A stretch of 35,274 bases of DNA from Alphaproteobacteria bacterium (GCA_013151255.1 JAADIQ010000110.1:1-35274); one strand, 5' to 3'; numbered from the stretch's first letter, positions 16,389-25,031 are shown. The notes: generated from the letters alone by a model not told the origin. Program-made: numbers and translations.

Positions 16389-17322
16389 ATGATTGGCATC
16401 GGCTCCATGGAGTGGATCAAACTGGCGATATACTACGCCAGCTATCTATATTTTATCGCCGCGCCGCTGGCGCTTTGGCTGGTAGTGCGGCGTCGCGGGC
16501 TGGCGCGTTATGCGTGGGCGGGGTTTGCAACTGTAATAACGCTGCTGGCTTATGCGCGCTTTGTTGAGCCGCGCATCTTGTTGACGGCCGAACATGAGGT
16601 TGTACTCAATCGGTGTTTTGAGCGCGCCGGGACGGTGCGCATTGCGGTCTTTTCCGACACCCATAACGGATTGTTTGGCAACGCAATGCCGATCGCGCGG
16701 ATCGCCGCAGCGGTGAATGCGGCGCGCCCGGACATGGTGCTCGTGCCTGGCGATTACATTTATTTCCTGCACCCGGATCGCTTTTATAAGACCTTTGCGG
16801 CGTTCGCCGATATCAAGGCGCCGATCTATGCGGTGCTTGGCAATCACGATCTCGGCCTGCCGGGGCCGGATTTGAGCGCGCCGCTGAACGCGACTTTGCC
16901 GGTGCTTGGCGTCCGGTTGATCGACAATCAGCCGTTAAGGCTATCTTGACAGCGGTTTCGCGATTGAGCTGGTTGGGCTGTCCGAGCAATGGGCGGGGCG
17001 CCAGAAACTGTCGCTGCTCGAAGCCCCGTCGACGCGCCCGCTGCTTGTCCTCACCCATAATCCGGCGACATTGCATGATTTCCGGCCCGGCATGCACGCC
17101 GATTTGCTGGTCGGCGGCCACACCCATGGCGGGCAGATCCAAATACCGATCGTCACCTGCATGATGACCGGCGTCTGCGGCGACATCGCCTATGGCTTGC
17201 GCGAAGAAAAAGGCGTTCAGGTTTTTACCACCTCCGGCACGGGCATGGTCGGATTACCGATGCGGTTTCGCGTGCCGCCGCGCGTGGATGTCTTGAATGT
17301 CGCCTGGCGGCGCTGCGGCTAG
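16389..17322 (+). pseudogene. Metallophosphoesterase interrupted by a frameshift
   Basis: A calcineurin-like phosphoesterase with two N-terminal membrane helices (about residues 10-32 and 40-56), similar to YkuE-type enzymes. The first frame (16389-16949) supplies SDTHNG, PGDYIY and GNHD. It stops at TGA 16947-16949. The remaining motifs, THNP and GGHTHGGQ, are in another frame that continues from GAC 16948 to the TAG at 17320-17322. Read through, the product would be about 310 residues, normal for the family. One extra base or two missing bases near 16941-16950 explain it. There is no homopolymer there, so a true mutation is at least as likely as a sequencing error. The final stop falls inside the adjoining repeat element. 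Confidence 0.85.
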
Positions 17323-17419
17323 ACTGCGTTTACTTTTTGTCGAATCGGGAACGCAGTCTAAATTCTTTAGTGGTCGCGTGTTCGAACCCAAAAACCGCCC
17401 ACACTTTTTGTGAACACGC
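17321..17419. repeat. Two-hairpin intergenic repeat, copy 1
   Basis: Hairpin 1: AGACTGCGTT (17321-17330) pairs with AACGCAGTCT (17350-17359). A linker AATTCTTTAGTGGTCGC follows. Hairpin 2: GCGTGTTC (17376-17383) pairs with GAACACGC (17412-17419), enclosing AAAAACCG and CACTTTTT. The layout matches copies at 23123 and 25682, although the stems differ in sequence. It abuts the 3' end of the phosphoesterase and could act as a transcription end point. Confidence 0.75.
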
Positions 17420-17643
17420 TCTAGTAATCAGCATTTGATTCAAATTATTTTGTACTCTTTACCAAGATTAATTCTTGTTATTGCGCCTGCACGGCGCCAT
17501 GTTGCGCTCAACCGGAAGCTGTTTCAATAAATCAAGTAACGCCGCCGGTTTTATTGTGGTCTATCAGTATCGCCCCAATGTATCGGGCCAAGAAGGCCGA
17601 AATATAGATTTTGGTCGCTTCGAAGTAGTGTGGAAATTTTGAA
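17420..17643. other. Intergenic stretch, no convincing gene
   Basis: Together with the repeat before it, this makes about 320 bases between the phosphoesterase and the next small ORF. It is moderately AT-rich. An open frame on the minus strand (17551-17862) lacks a ribosome site and opposes the 17644 ORF. I see no RNA gene or clear promoter. Confidence 0.5.
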
Positions 17644-17880
17644 ATGGACGCGTTGGAAAGGATTAAACGGCATGTCGATGAGATGGGCGTCGGATGCGTG
17701 GTGGTGGGCGATCATGTGGCGATCTATCAGGCGCGGATAACCCGCGCGGCGGACGGCGCCTTGCAGCGTTCCGAGACGGTGCAGCGGGTGCGTACGATGC
17801 AGGAGGCCTGCGGCGTGTTGGGTTGCGATTGCAGCGAGCCGCATCACCTGGATGGGGTGCAATGTCCGCTGATAGAGTGA
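17644..17880 (+). CDS. Small hypothetical protein (78 aa)
   Basis: A modest candidate gene. The protein starts MDALERIKRHVDEMGVGCVVVGDHVAIY and has four Cys residues, three of them in the last 30 residues (CGVLGCDCSE and QCPLIE). It has no signal peptide and no membrane segment. There is no strong ribosome site before the ATG, only GGAAA. It ends 76 bases before the SDR start on the same strand. The composition looks coding and more natural than the frames overlapping it, but I know no family. Confidence 0.4.
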   Translation: MDALERIKRHVDEMGVGCVVVGDHVAIYQARITRAADGALQRSETVQRVRTMQEACGVLGCDCSEPHHLDGVQCPLIE

Positions 17881-17956
17881 TTTGCAAGACCCGCGCAGCC
17901 GTCTATGGTCGCCTCAGCGCCGCATTAGACGGGCGCTGCATCAAGAGGAGAGCCCC

Positions 17957-18838
17957 GTGTCGTCACTCAAAGGCAAAACCCTTTTCATCACCGGCGCCTC
18001 GCGCGGCATCGGCCTTGCGATCGCCAAACGCGCGGCGGCCGACGGCGCCAATATCGCCGTCGCAGCAAAAACCGCTGAGCCCCACAAACACCTGCCGGGA
18101 ACGATTTATACGGCGGCCGAAGAGATTGAGGCGGCCGGCGGCAAGGCGCTGCCGCTGATTGTCGATGTGCGCGATGAGCAATCGGTTGTTGAGGCGGTGG
18201 CGAAAACCGCAGAGCGCTTCGGCGGCATCGATATCTGCATCAACAACGCCTCGGCGATTTCCCTTACCGGGACCGAGGCGACGCCGATGAAGCGCTATGA
18301 TTTGATGCATCAAATCAACGGCCGCGGCACGTTCCTGACGTCGAAAACCTGTATCCCGTTTTTAAAAAAATCCGATAATCCGCATGTCTTAAACCTGTCG
18401 CCGCCGCTTGATATGAGCCCCAAATGGTTCGCCGGCCATGTCGCCTATTCGATAGCCAAGTTTAACATGTCGATGTGCACGCTCGGCATGGCGGAAGAGT
18501 TCAAGCATGCCGGAATTGCATTTAACGCCCTGTGGCCGCGCACAACCATCGCCACCGCCGCCGTGCGATTTGCGCTTGGCGGTGATGCAATGATCAACGC
18601 ATCGCGCACGCCGGAGATTATGGCGGATGCAGCGCATGCGATTTTTATAAAACCAGCGCGCGACTGCACCGGTAACTTCTTCATCGACGACACGGTTTTA
18701 TATGATGCTGGCGTTACCGATTTTGAAAAATACCGGGTCGACGCCTCGAACAAGCTGTTTGTCGATTTCTTCGTGCCAGATGATGCGACCCCGCCGCCAG
18801 GCGTTGCCGAGACCCTGACGCGCAACCTCCTCGGCTGA
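17957..18838 (+). CDS. Short-chain dehydrogenase, HSDL2-like (293 aa)
   Basis: An NAD(P)-dependent SDR oxidoreductase. Cofactor motif TGASRGIG (residues 12-19), NNAS (97-100), S148 and YSIAK with Y164 and K168. The AKTAEPHKHLPGTI segment after the second strand is characteristic of hydroxysteroid-dehydrogenase-like protein 2 (HSDL2) and its bacterial relatives, whose substrates are poorly defined. The start is GTG 17957, six bases after AAGAGGAG; the frame extends upstream to 17882 with unrelated residues. The next gene, a MOSC protein, begins immediately after the stop, so the two form an operon. Confidence 0.9.
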   Translation: MSSLKGKTLFITGASRGIGLAIAKRAAADGANIAVAAKTAEPHKHLPGTIYTAAEEIEAAGGKALPLIVDVRDEQSVVEAVAKTAERFGGIDICINNASAISLTGTEATPMKRYDLMHQINGRGTFLTSKTCIPFLKKSDNPHVLNLSPPLDMSPKWFAGHVAYSIAKFNMSMCTLGMAEEFKHAGIAFNALWPRTTIATAAVRFALGGDAMINASRTPEIMADAAHAIFIKPARDCTGNFFIDDTVLYDAGVTDFEKYRVDASNKLFVDFFVPDDATPPPGVAETLTRNLLG

Positions 18839-19684
18839 ATGATGATGCGGGTTTCTTCACTTCACATTTACCCAGTCAAAGGCGCGCGCGCCGTCAATTG
18901 CGATCAGGCGACGACGCACGCGCGCGGCTTTTGCAATGACCGGCGCTGGCTGGTGACCGACGCCGACTATAGATTTCTCACTCAACGGGAATGTCCGGCT
19001 CTGGCGCAGTTGATCGCCTTGCCCGGCACACAAGATTTGTCTTTGTCATTTGAGGGGTGCGGTGAGTTTACCGTCGCAAGCCCAGAGAGTGGCGAGCGGA
19101 GCAGCATCACGATTTGGAAAGACCGGGTCGGTGCACTGCGTGCGAGCGCTGACGCCGATGCGTGGCTGTCAGATGCGTTGGGCCGTGCGGTGCGGCTATA
19201 TTATATGGATGACGCCGCTACGCGCGACACCTCCGGGCGCTGGGGCGCGCCCGCGCCGGTGAGTTTTGCCGACGGTTATCCGTTTTTAATCACCACCACG
19301 CAGTCGCTGGAAGCGTTGAACCAGGAAATCGCCTGCGGTGGCGGCGCGGCGGTTGGTATGGAGCGGTTCCGCCCCAATATCGTTATCGACGCTGATAGAT
19401 CGTGGGCGGAGGATTATTGGAAGGTGATAAAAATCGGCGATGTTACGTTTGACCTCGCCAAACCCTGCGTGCGTTGCGTGGTGACGACGAAAGACCAGAG
19501 GACCGGCGAAAGCCTTGGCAAAGAACCACTCAAAAGCCTCGGCAGAATCCGCCGCTCGACGCATCCAGAGCTTTCCGGCGCCCTGTTCGGCTGGAATGCG
19601 ACGCCGGGTAACCAGGGTGAAGTTAGGGTTGGTGATGCGGTTGAGGTGGTTGAAGACCGTCCGGAGGGTTGGCCGCTGGCTTAA
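18839..19684 (+). CDS. MOSC-domain protein, YcbX-like (281 aa)
   Basis: An N-terminal MOSC beta-barrel domain (VSSLHIYPVKGARAV) followed by a MOSC domain. The key Cys is in KPCVRCVVTTKDQRTGE (C210 and C213); in YcbX and mARC relatives a Cys here binds the molybdenum cofactor. MERFRPNIVI is also typical. Relatives reduce N-hydroxylated compounds using a flavin/ferredoxin partner; no such partner is adjacent. It starts directly after the SDR stop, with three in-frame ATGs to choose from. Its stop overlaps the stop of the convergent M20 gene by two bases. Confidence 0.9.
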   Translation: MMMRVSSLHIYPVKGARAVNCDQATTHARGFCNDRRWLVTDADYRFLTQRECPALAQLIALPGTQDLSLSFEGCGEFTVASPESGERSSITIWKDRVGALRASADADAWLSDALGRAVRLYYMDDAATRDTSGRWGAPAPVSFADGYPFLITTTQSLEALNQEIACGGGAAVGMERFRPNIVIDADRSWAEDYWKVIKIGDVTFDLAKPCVRCVVTTKDQRTGESLGKEPLKSLGRIRRSTHPELSGALFGWNATPGNQGEVRVGDAVEVVEDRPEGWPLA

Positions 19685-21171
19685 GGCGCGGCTCCCGCCA
19701 CCCGGCGCATCAGCGCCTCATACCAGGCCGCCGCACGGCTGAGGTTTTCAATCTTCACCCGCTCGTCGGTGCCGTGAATGCGCTGCAAATCATCGGGCGT
19801 ATAGACGAACGGCGTGAAGCGGTAATTGTCGTCGGCGATGTCTGCGTAATGGCGGCTGTCCGTACCCTGAAGGGTGAGCGCCGGGGCGAGCACAACATCG
19901 CCGAATATGGCCATGGTGGTCGCAGCGATGGCGCGATAGCCCTCGCCCGAGGCCGATGATTGCGGGCTCGGCTCGCGCCCGCCGGCGATCTCTACCGTCA
20001 CCCGGTCGTCATCGATCAGCCGCACCGCCCGCTCGCGCACCGCCTCAACATTGTCGCGCGGATGAATGCGATAGTTGACAATCGCCACCGCCTGCTGTGG
20101 CAGGATGTTTGACTTCTCCCCGCCGCGGATAATGGTCGGCGCCGTCGTCGTATGCAGCGACGCCGCGGTCAGCGCATCGGCTTTGAGTTGGTTTTTCACC
20201 AGCGGCCCGGTGAGCCATAGGTTGGCCATAATGAGACGCCGGGAAAACGGCATTTCACCGGCCAGCGCATGTAAGAACGCAACCACATTACCGTCGAGCT
20301 TTAAGGGGTAGGGATTATCGGTTACCGCAAGAACAGCGCGCGCGAGAATGCTGACGGCGGTGTCCGGCGCCGGGGTTGAGGAATGCCCGCCCTGACCGCG
20401 CGCGGTAAAGCGCAACGTCACCGAGCCCTTCTCGGCGGTGGAGATGAGGGCGACCGGTTTTTCAATCCCCGGGACAATCCCTTGCGCTAGCCCTGAGCCC
20501 TCATCAATAGTCCAGGCGAGGCTGACGCCGCGGTCCTTCAGATGGCTGATGATTTTGCCCGCGCCATTGCCGCCGCCAAGCTCTTCATCATGGCCGAACA
20601 GAAAATATATGTCGCGCGCCGGCGCGAAGCCCTCGCCGGCAAGCCGCTCAGCCGCTTCCATCAGCGCGATAACCTGGCCTTTATTGTCGAGCGCGCCGCG
20701 CCCCCAGACCGAGCCGTCATAGACGGCGCCGGAAAATGGCGGTCGCGTCCATTCATCTTCCGTACCCGTCTCAACTGGCACAACATCAAGATGCGCAATG
20801 AAGCCGATCGGTTTTTGCGCGTTGGCGCCAGAATCCGCGCCAGAATCCGTTCCGGGCCATTTATAGACCAGCGAATAATCGCCAACCACTTCGCGCTCCA
20901 TCACCGCATGCGCCGCCGGATAAGCCTCGCTTAAGAATTGCGCAATGCCGGCAAAGGCTTGCGCGTCGGGCGTCGCTTCAAGGCTTTTGGACACCGTCTG
21001 TAGCCGGATCGCAGCCCCAAGCCGCGCAGCGATAGCGTCGCCGTCGTAAACAGCAAAGCTGGCGCGCGTGACGGCTGTTTCAGAGCCGCCGCCCATCATA
21101 GCCGTGCGTGCAACCATTACCAACACCAGCGCTGTGAGCCCGCCGGCAACGACAATCAAGAATTTTTTCAT
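19681..21171 (-). CDS. M20 family peptidase, PM20D1/carboxypeptidase S type (496 aa)
   Basis: A di-zinc M20 peptidase with an N-terminal membrane segment (KKFLIVVAGGLTALVLVMV). Motifs in order: IAHLDVVP, GRGALDNKG, GHDEELGG, IDEGS, GQGGHSSTP (dimerisation domain) and GTDSRHY. These match the carboxypeptidase S / PM20D1 branch, which cleaves or forms N-acyl amino acids and dipeptides. The linker GTDSGADSGAN contains a short repeat. ATG 21171 is preferred over the in-frame GTG at 21186. It is probably anchored and periplasmic. The tail-to-tail overlap with the MOSC gene leaves no room for a terminator. Confidence 0.92.
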   Translation of the reverse strand: MKKFLIVVAGGLTALVLVMVARTAMMGGGSETAVTRASFAVYDGDAIAARLGAAIRLQTVSKSLEATPDAQAFAGIAQFLSEAYPAAHAVMEREVVGDYSLVYKWPGTDSGADSGANAQKPIGFIAHLDVVPVETGTEDEWTRPPFSGAVYDGSVWGRGALDNKGQVIALMEAAERLAGEGFAPARDIYFLFGHDEELGGGNGAGKIISHLKDRGVSLAWTIDEGSGLAQGIVPGIEKPVALISTAEKGSVTLRFTARGQGGHSSTPAPDTAVSILARAVLAVTDNPYPLKLDGNVVAFLHALAGEMPFSRRLIMANLWLTGPLVKNQLKADALTAASLHTTTAPTIIRGGEKSNILPQQAVAIVNYRIHPRDNVEAVRERAVRLIDDDRVTVEIAGGREPSPQSSASGEGYRAIAATTMAIFGDVVLAPALTLQGTDSRHYADIADDNYRFTPFVYTPDDLQRIHGTDERVKIENLSRAAAWYEALMRRVAGAAP

Positions 21172-21274
21172 AGCCAGAAATCGCACCCCAATTTGCCCCC
21201 ATATATTTAGAGCGCTTTATAGACTGCGCCGTAGCGGCGGTCGAGCTTGGGGCTGCGAATCCTCGCAATCGTGG

Positions 21275-22027
21275 CTATTTCGCTGATAATGGCCGCAGGA
21301 ATTGCGCCGGGTCGACCGGCTCATTGATGCGCCGCGAGGTAATCTGAACGGTCTGCATTATGTCCCCAGAATCAAGATTTTGTTTTTTTGATGTCTCAGA
21401 AAACATCACGCCGGCCGTCTTGCGATAATCCGTATGAAATGTTTCTTGCCGCACCTCTGTGGCGTCGAGGTCTGGATGTAATGCGCTGGTCTTGATTTCT
21501 CTGGCGATGAGGTGAGTTTTTTTGTCGAGAAAAATATGTTTGGAAAATCCGTCAGGGGCGATTTGCTCTATCTCCCAGAATGCGTTGTCATTGCGGGTTG
21601 CAGAGCCAACCAGCGTCAGCGAATATCCGTGTGCGCCGAGTTCATGCAATCCATAAAGATTGCTGGCGACGCCGCGCGCCAGTTTTTGGGCGCCGTCTGG
21701 AGACAGATCCGTCACGGTTGCGTCGCCGAACATTTGCCAGCCGCCATCGGGGCCAAGCGCTTCGGTGAAAACACGGGCGCCGTCGGCAAATATGTCAACG
21801 CGCATCCAGCCGTCGCGGGTGGCGACATAGGCGCCCGTGACGGTGAATTCCGGTTCGACAACCGTCATTTCGAGTTGAATGGAGTTGATATTTTCAATCG
21901 CCGCCGCGCCGCCGCGCGCATCAGTGTGCGCCTTAAGAACGGTTTCAAGACCGGCGTCGGCGGAAGGTTGTGCGCAGGCGAATAAAAATAGCGCAACCGC
22001 GCCTGATACGGATAGTCTGATAGTCAT
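21275..22027 (-). CDS. Lipoprotein with LolA/LolB-like fold (250 aa)
   Basis: Signal peptide with lipobox L-F-A-C18, then a mature domain beginning LETVLKAHTDARGG, a phrase common in outer-membrane lipoprotein-sorting-like proteins. Alternating strands (MRVDIFADGARVFTEALGPDGGWQ, HIFLDKKTHLIAREIKT) fit an open beta-barrel of the LolA/LolB type. Its ligand is unknown, and the genuine LolA is normally elsewhere. AAGGGGCG precedes the ATG. It is divergent from the HDAC-like gene, with a CRP/FNR-type site between them. Confidence 0.75.
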   Translation of the reverse strand: MTIRLSVSGAVALFLFACAQPSADAGLETVLKAHTDARGGAAAIENINSIQLEMTVVEPEFTVTGAYVATRDGWMRVDIFADGARVFTEALGPDGGWQMFGDATVTDLSPDGAQKLARGVASNLYGLHELGAHGYSLTLVGSATRNDNAFWEIEQIAPDGFSKHIFLDKKTHLIAREIKTSALHPDLDATEVRQETFHTDYRKTAGVMFSETSKKQNLDSGDIMQTVQITSRRINEPVDPAQFLRPLSAK

Positions 22028-22058
22028 AATCGCCCCTTATGGATTTGTGATATTCTGA

Positions 22059-22074
22059 TGTGACACATGTCGCA
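22059..22074. promoter_or_regulatory. CRP/FNR-like site between divergent genes
   Basis: TGTGACACATGTCGCA fits TGTGA-N6-TCACA with one mismatch. It lies about 32 bases from the lipoprotein start and 72 bases from the HDAC-like start, so it could serve either promoter. No experimental support; one such match in this length of DNA is not rare. Confidence 0.35.
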
Positions 22075-22145
22075 TTGCACGACGCCAAAATTCTGACAAG
22101 CCTTGACGCGACAAGCTGCGGCGAAGCGTTTATATGGAGCGATCA

Positions 22146-23099
22146 ATGACAACTTTGCTATTCTCTCATCCCGTCTTTCAGCGCCATGAAGTTCCGCCCG
22201 GTCATGTGGAGCATGCCGGCCGCTATACGGCGGTTGAGGAAGCTTTGCAGGCGGAGGAATATGCCGCGCTGGACCGGCGCCTGGCGCCGCTGGCGACGCC
22301 GGCGCAAATTGAACTTGTGCACACGGAACAATACCGCCTGGCGATTGAGGAAGCCGCGCCCGAGGCGGGCCTGGCGCAACTTGACGCCGACACGTTTATG
22401 GGACCGTCCTCGCTGGAGGCGGCGTTGCGTGCAGTCGGCGGCGCCTGCGCCGGCGTCGATGCGGTGTTTGCCGCGGGCGCCAAGGGCGAGGCCGCTAGCG
22501 GCGCCGCCGCTAACGCCTTTGTCGCATCGCGCCCGCCCGGCCATCATGCCGAGCCGCAGCGGGCAATGGGGTTTTGCCTGTTCAACACCGCCGCCATCGC
22601 CGCCATCCATGCCCGCACGCATGACGCAAAACGCGTCGCGGTGCTCGACTTTGACGTCCATCACGGCAATGGCACGCAAGCGGCGTTCTGGGACGATGAA
22701 AATGCGTTCTACGCCTCGTCCCATGAATGGCCGCAATATCCGGGCACCGGCCGGGTCGAAGACCGCGGCGCGTTCGACAATATCGTCAATGCGCCGCTGG
22801 CGACCGGCGCAGGGAGCGAGGCGTTCCGTCGCGCCTGGGGAGAAATACTTCTGCCGGCGTTGTCCGACTTCGACCCCGATTGCATCGTCATTTCCGCCGG
22901 GTTTGACGCCCATCACGCCGACCCGGTGGGCCGGTTAAAGCTCAATGAGGCTGACTTTAGCTGGGCCACCACTGAGATTGCCGCGATTGCGAAAGACAAG
23001 GCCGGCGGGCGTCTGGTCTCGGTGCTGGAGGGCGGTTATGAGCTTGCGGCCCTGGCGTCGAGCGCGGCCGCCCATGTTAAAGCCTTGATAGCAGCTTAA
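22146..23099 (+). CDS. HDAC-family deacylase (317 aa)
   Basis: A class II-like bacterial histone-deacetylase-family enzyme (acetylpolyamine amidohydrolase/HdaH group), a zinc hydrolase of acetyl-amides. Catalytic pair H133-H134 (PPGHHAE), zinc ligands D170 and H172 (DFDVHHGNGT) and D254 (AGFDAHH), and Y298 in EGGY. Length is standard. ATG 22146 has GGAG five bases upstream; the upstream ATG 22134 does not. Likely substrates are acetylated polyamines, lysines or secondary metabolites. In many Alphaproteobacteria this gene lies next to xseB; here xseB is 7.7 kb away. Confidence 0.93.
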   Translation: MTTLLFSHPVFQRHEVPPGHVEHAGRYTAVEEALQAEEYAALDRRLAPLATPAQIELVHTEQYRLAIEEAAPEAGLAQLDADTFMGPSSLEAALRAVGGACAGVDAVFAAGAKGEAASGAAANAFVASRPPGHHAEPQRAMGFCLFNTAAIAAIHARTHDAKRVAVLDFDVHHGNGTQAAFWDDENAFYASSHEWPQYPGTGRVEDRGAFDNIVNAPLATGAGSEAFRRAWGEILLPALSDFDPDCIVISAGFDAHHADPVGRLKLNEADFSWATTEIAAIAKDKAGGRLVSVLEGGYELAALASSAAAHVKALIAA

Positions 23100-23122
23100 A
23101 AACTGCGCCATAAAGCGCTCCC

Positions 23123-23222
23123 CTAGAGCTGGATCGCTTTTCGTTGAGTAAGATCCAGCTCTAGGTTCTTTGTAGTCGCGTGATCGAACCGGAAAACCGG
23201 TACCCACTTTTCCTGATCACGC
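23123..23222. repeat. Two-hairpin intergenic repeat, copy 2
   Basis: Hairpin 1: CTAGAGCTGGATC (23123-23135) pairs perfectly with GATCCAGCTCTAG (23152-23164). Linker GTTCTTTGTAGTC. Hairpin 2: GCGTGATC (23178-23185) pairs with GATCACGC (23215-23222), enclosing GAAAACCGG and CCCACTTTT. It sits between the HDAC-like stop and the histidine phosphatase start, so it may be part of the latter's leader RNA. Confidence 0.8.
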
Positions 23223-23242
23223 TCAGGAGACAGAAAGAATTT

Positions 23243-23851
23243 ATGACGGGCCGGATCATCACCGTGCGCCACGGACGCCCAGACCTCTCGCGTGATCTGA
23301 AGATCACGGCGGCGGAATTTGGCGACTGGTGGACGCGTTACGACCGCGCCGGGCTGCACCCCGATGAGCGCTCGCCGCAAGGTCTGATTGATTTGGCGGG
23401 CGAGGCGCATACGGTCCTGTCCTCAACCCTGCCGCGCTCCATAGAGACCGCGCGCCAGGCGACCGGCGGCAAGCGCGAGGCGCCGGCCGATCCGATATTT
23501 GTCGAAGCGCCGCTACCGCCGCCGCCGGCGCCGTCATTTATAAAGCTGCACCCGGCCGCATGGGGCGTCATCTCGCGCACATTCTGGTTTTTAGGCTATG
23601 CGCCCGGCGGCGTTGAAACCCACGTTGAGACCTGGGACCGTGTACGGAACATCACCGCAAGGTTGTCGCGCCACGCCCATGACGGCGACGTGATGTTATG
23701 CGCCCATGGCTATCTCAACTGGATGATAGACCGGCGCCTGCGCCGCGAGGGCTGGCTGCAAACCAGCAGAGCCGGCGGCAACCGCTACTGGTCCTGGCGG
23801 ATATATGAAACCCCGCGCGCGCCGGACAAGACGGCGATTGAGGCGACGTAA
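23243..23851 (+). CDS. Histidine phosphatase family protein (202 aa)
   Basis: A branch 1 histidine phosphatase (phosphoglycerate-mutase-like). The phosphate-accepting His is H10 in VRHGRP, followed by the SSTLPRSIETA segment and the second His in LCAHGYLNWMI near the C-terminus. Substrate unknown. ATG 23243 gives the family's N-terminus; the open frame extends back to 23180 inside the repeat element, with residues that do not fit. An AGGAG stands 13 bases upstream, a little far. Same strand as the HDAC-like gene, but separated by a two-hairpin repeat. Confidence 0.85.
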   Translation: MTGRIITVRHGRPDLSRDLKITAAEFGDWWTRYDRAGLHPDERSPQGLIDLAGEAHTVLSSTLPRSIETARQATGGKREAPADPIFVEAPLPPPPAPSFIKLHPAAWGVISRTFWFLGYAPGGVETHVETWDRVRNITARLSRHAHDGDVMLCAHGYLNWMIDRRLRREGWLQTSRAGGNRYWSWRIYETPRAPDKTAIEAT

Positions 23852-24022
23852 GCGCGCGGCGGCGCGTCGGAAAAGGTGACGCTGTGGCGCCATTGCATCC
23901 ACGCAAGCAGCTGAAGCGGCTTAATTTTAAAAGTCTGCATTCCCTCAGGCGCGAACCAAACATAGCCCATGCAGCCAAACACAGCTCATGCAGAATGGCT
24001 GCTTTTGCGCCTGTCGCAGGCC

Positions 24023-24424
24023 TCACAAAGTCGATTGAAGGCGGTATTTTACAAGCGCGAAAGCGCAAGTCAGGCCAACCGTCATTTCCAGTATCCCAAC
24101 CAATAAAAGCTCTTGGCTCGGCATTCCATCAAGCGCGATGCTAAGCAGCCGAGAAGCGGCGTATGACAGGTAGAACACAGTTGAAACGACGGTCGCGGTA
24201 AAGCTTAGCTTCGCGATGAAGACGCCTGAAATCACAAGTAAGCCAACAGCAAATATGGCGCCGCCAGCCGCCCTTGTCTCATTCAGTAAGCTGACATTAT
24301 TGCCGAGCTCAATACCGGATGTTGCATGAAAGGCGATCGGGGCGATCAAAATTGCGCCGCCTACGCCAATCGCGATAATGCCGGAGACAAACAATATTAC
24401 TTTCAAGATGATTGAACGTTCCAT
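24023..24424 (-). CDS. DUF4345-like membrane protein (133 aa)
   Basis: A four-helix membrane protein, with spans at roughly residues 6-30, 52-70, 72-92 and 103-124. The N-terminal FVSGIIAIGVGGAILIAP and central ETRAAGGAIFAVGLLV match the DUF4345 pattern. Function unknown. It follows the DUF1772-like gene by 44 bases on the same strand, forming a two-gene unit divergent from a TetR regulator, which is its likely repressor. Confidence 0.75.
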   Translation of the reverse strand: MERSIILKVILFVSGIIAIGVGGAILIAPIAFHATSGIELGNNVSLLNETRAAGGAIFAVGLLVISGVFIAKLSFTATVVSTVFYLSYAASRLLSIALDGMPSQELLLVGILEMTVGLTCAFALVKYRLQSTL

Positions 24425-24468
24425 GGTCTCGGTCTTTCTATTTTGAGTGTAAAATTAGCCGGGCGCGG

Positions 24469-24966
24469 CTACAGTTGCGTCAACCAGATGGAGCCAAGCA
24501 AGAAACAAGTTGCGGCCACGGCGGATGCAATTGTGCGAATGTGGTTCCAGGCTGTCCAACGGGGATAGTATCTGGCCGCCCAATAGGCTGAGGCTTCCGG
24601 ACTGGCGGGGTCGTAGGCGTCAAGGCGATTATTCATCGGCACATTGAACGCAAGAGTGACCGCAAACACGCCGAAAATGTAACTGGCGCCGGCGCTGATG
24701 ATAAACAATGAGGCCAGCCCCGATACGTTGAAATATGTATAACCAATGAGCGCGAGTGAGAGCGGCGCCATGCCGATCAGCAAGACCATGAAGACCGTCC
24801 TGAAGACTTCACGGTTGATAATTTGCATCACCTCAACGCCAGCAATGCCGTCCGCTTTATTCAGCGAGCGCATCACAAAATCTGAAAATGTCAGAAAGAC
24901 ACCGGCGATTATTGCGCACGCAATGGCTGAGAACGCGCACAGAACTATGTACCAAGTCGCTATCAT
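24469..24966 (-). CDS. DUF1772 family membrane protein (165 aa)
   Basis: A four-span membrane protein of the DUF1772 (anthrone oxygenase-like) family. Features are the first span with AIIAGVFLTFSDFVMRSL, the conserved GVEVMQIINREVF and the later FNVPMNNRLDAYDP, then YYPRWTAWNHIRTI. Some eukaryotic relatives oxidise anthrones; bacterial members are uncharacterised. ATG 24966 is supported by GGAGG eight bases upstream, so the longer reading to 25026 is rejected. First gene of a unit with DUF4345, divergent from TetR. Confidence 0.85.
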   Translation of the reverse strand: MIATWYIVLCAFSAIACAIIAGVFLTFSDFVMRSLNKADGIAGVEVMQIINREVFRTVFMVLLIGMAPLSLALIGYTYFNVSGLASLFIISAGASYIFGVFAVTLAFNVPMNNRLDAYDPASPEASAYWAARYYPRWTAWNHIRTIASAVAATCFLLGSIWLTQL

Positions 24967-25021
24967 CTTTGCCTCCAAAAACGGGCGTCCGAGTTGATTC
25001 TTCACGGCCGCTTTACACCGT

Positions 25022-25031
25022 GTCAATTGAC
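25022..25031. promoter_or_regulatory. Likely TetR operator between divergent genes
   Basis: GTCAATTGAC is a perfect 10-bp palindrome, overlapping TTGACA on the minus strand (complement of 25021-25026) and TTGACT on the plus strand (25027-25032). A regulator bound here would block -35 regions of both directions. The -10 boxes are weak, so promoter assignment is tentative. Confidence 0.4.

Noticed and set aside
23785-23982. Minus-strand frame beginning MFGCMGYVWFAPEGMQ
   Set aside because: The first half looks protein-like, but the frame overlaps the 3' end of the histidine phosphatase gene, lacks a ribosome site and ends in residues typical of a shadow frame.
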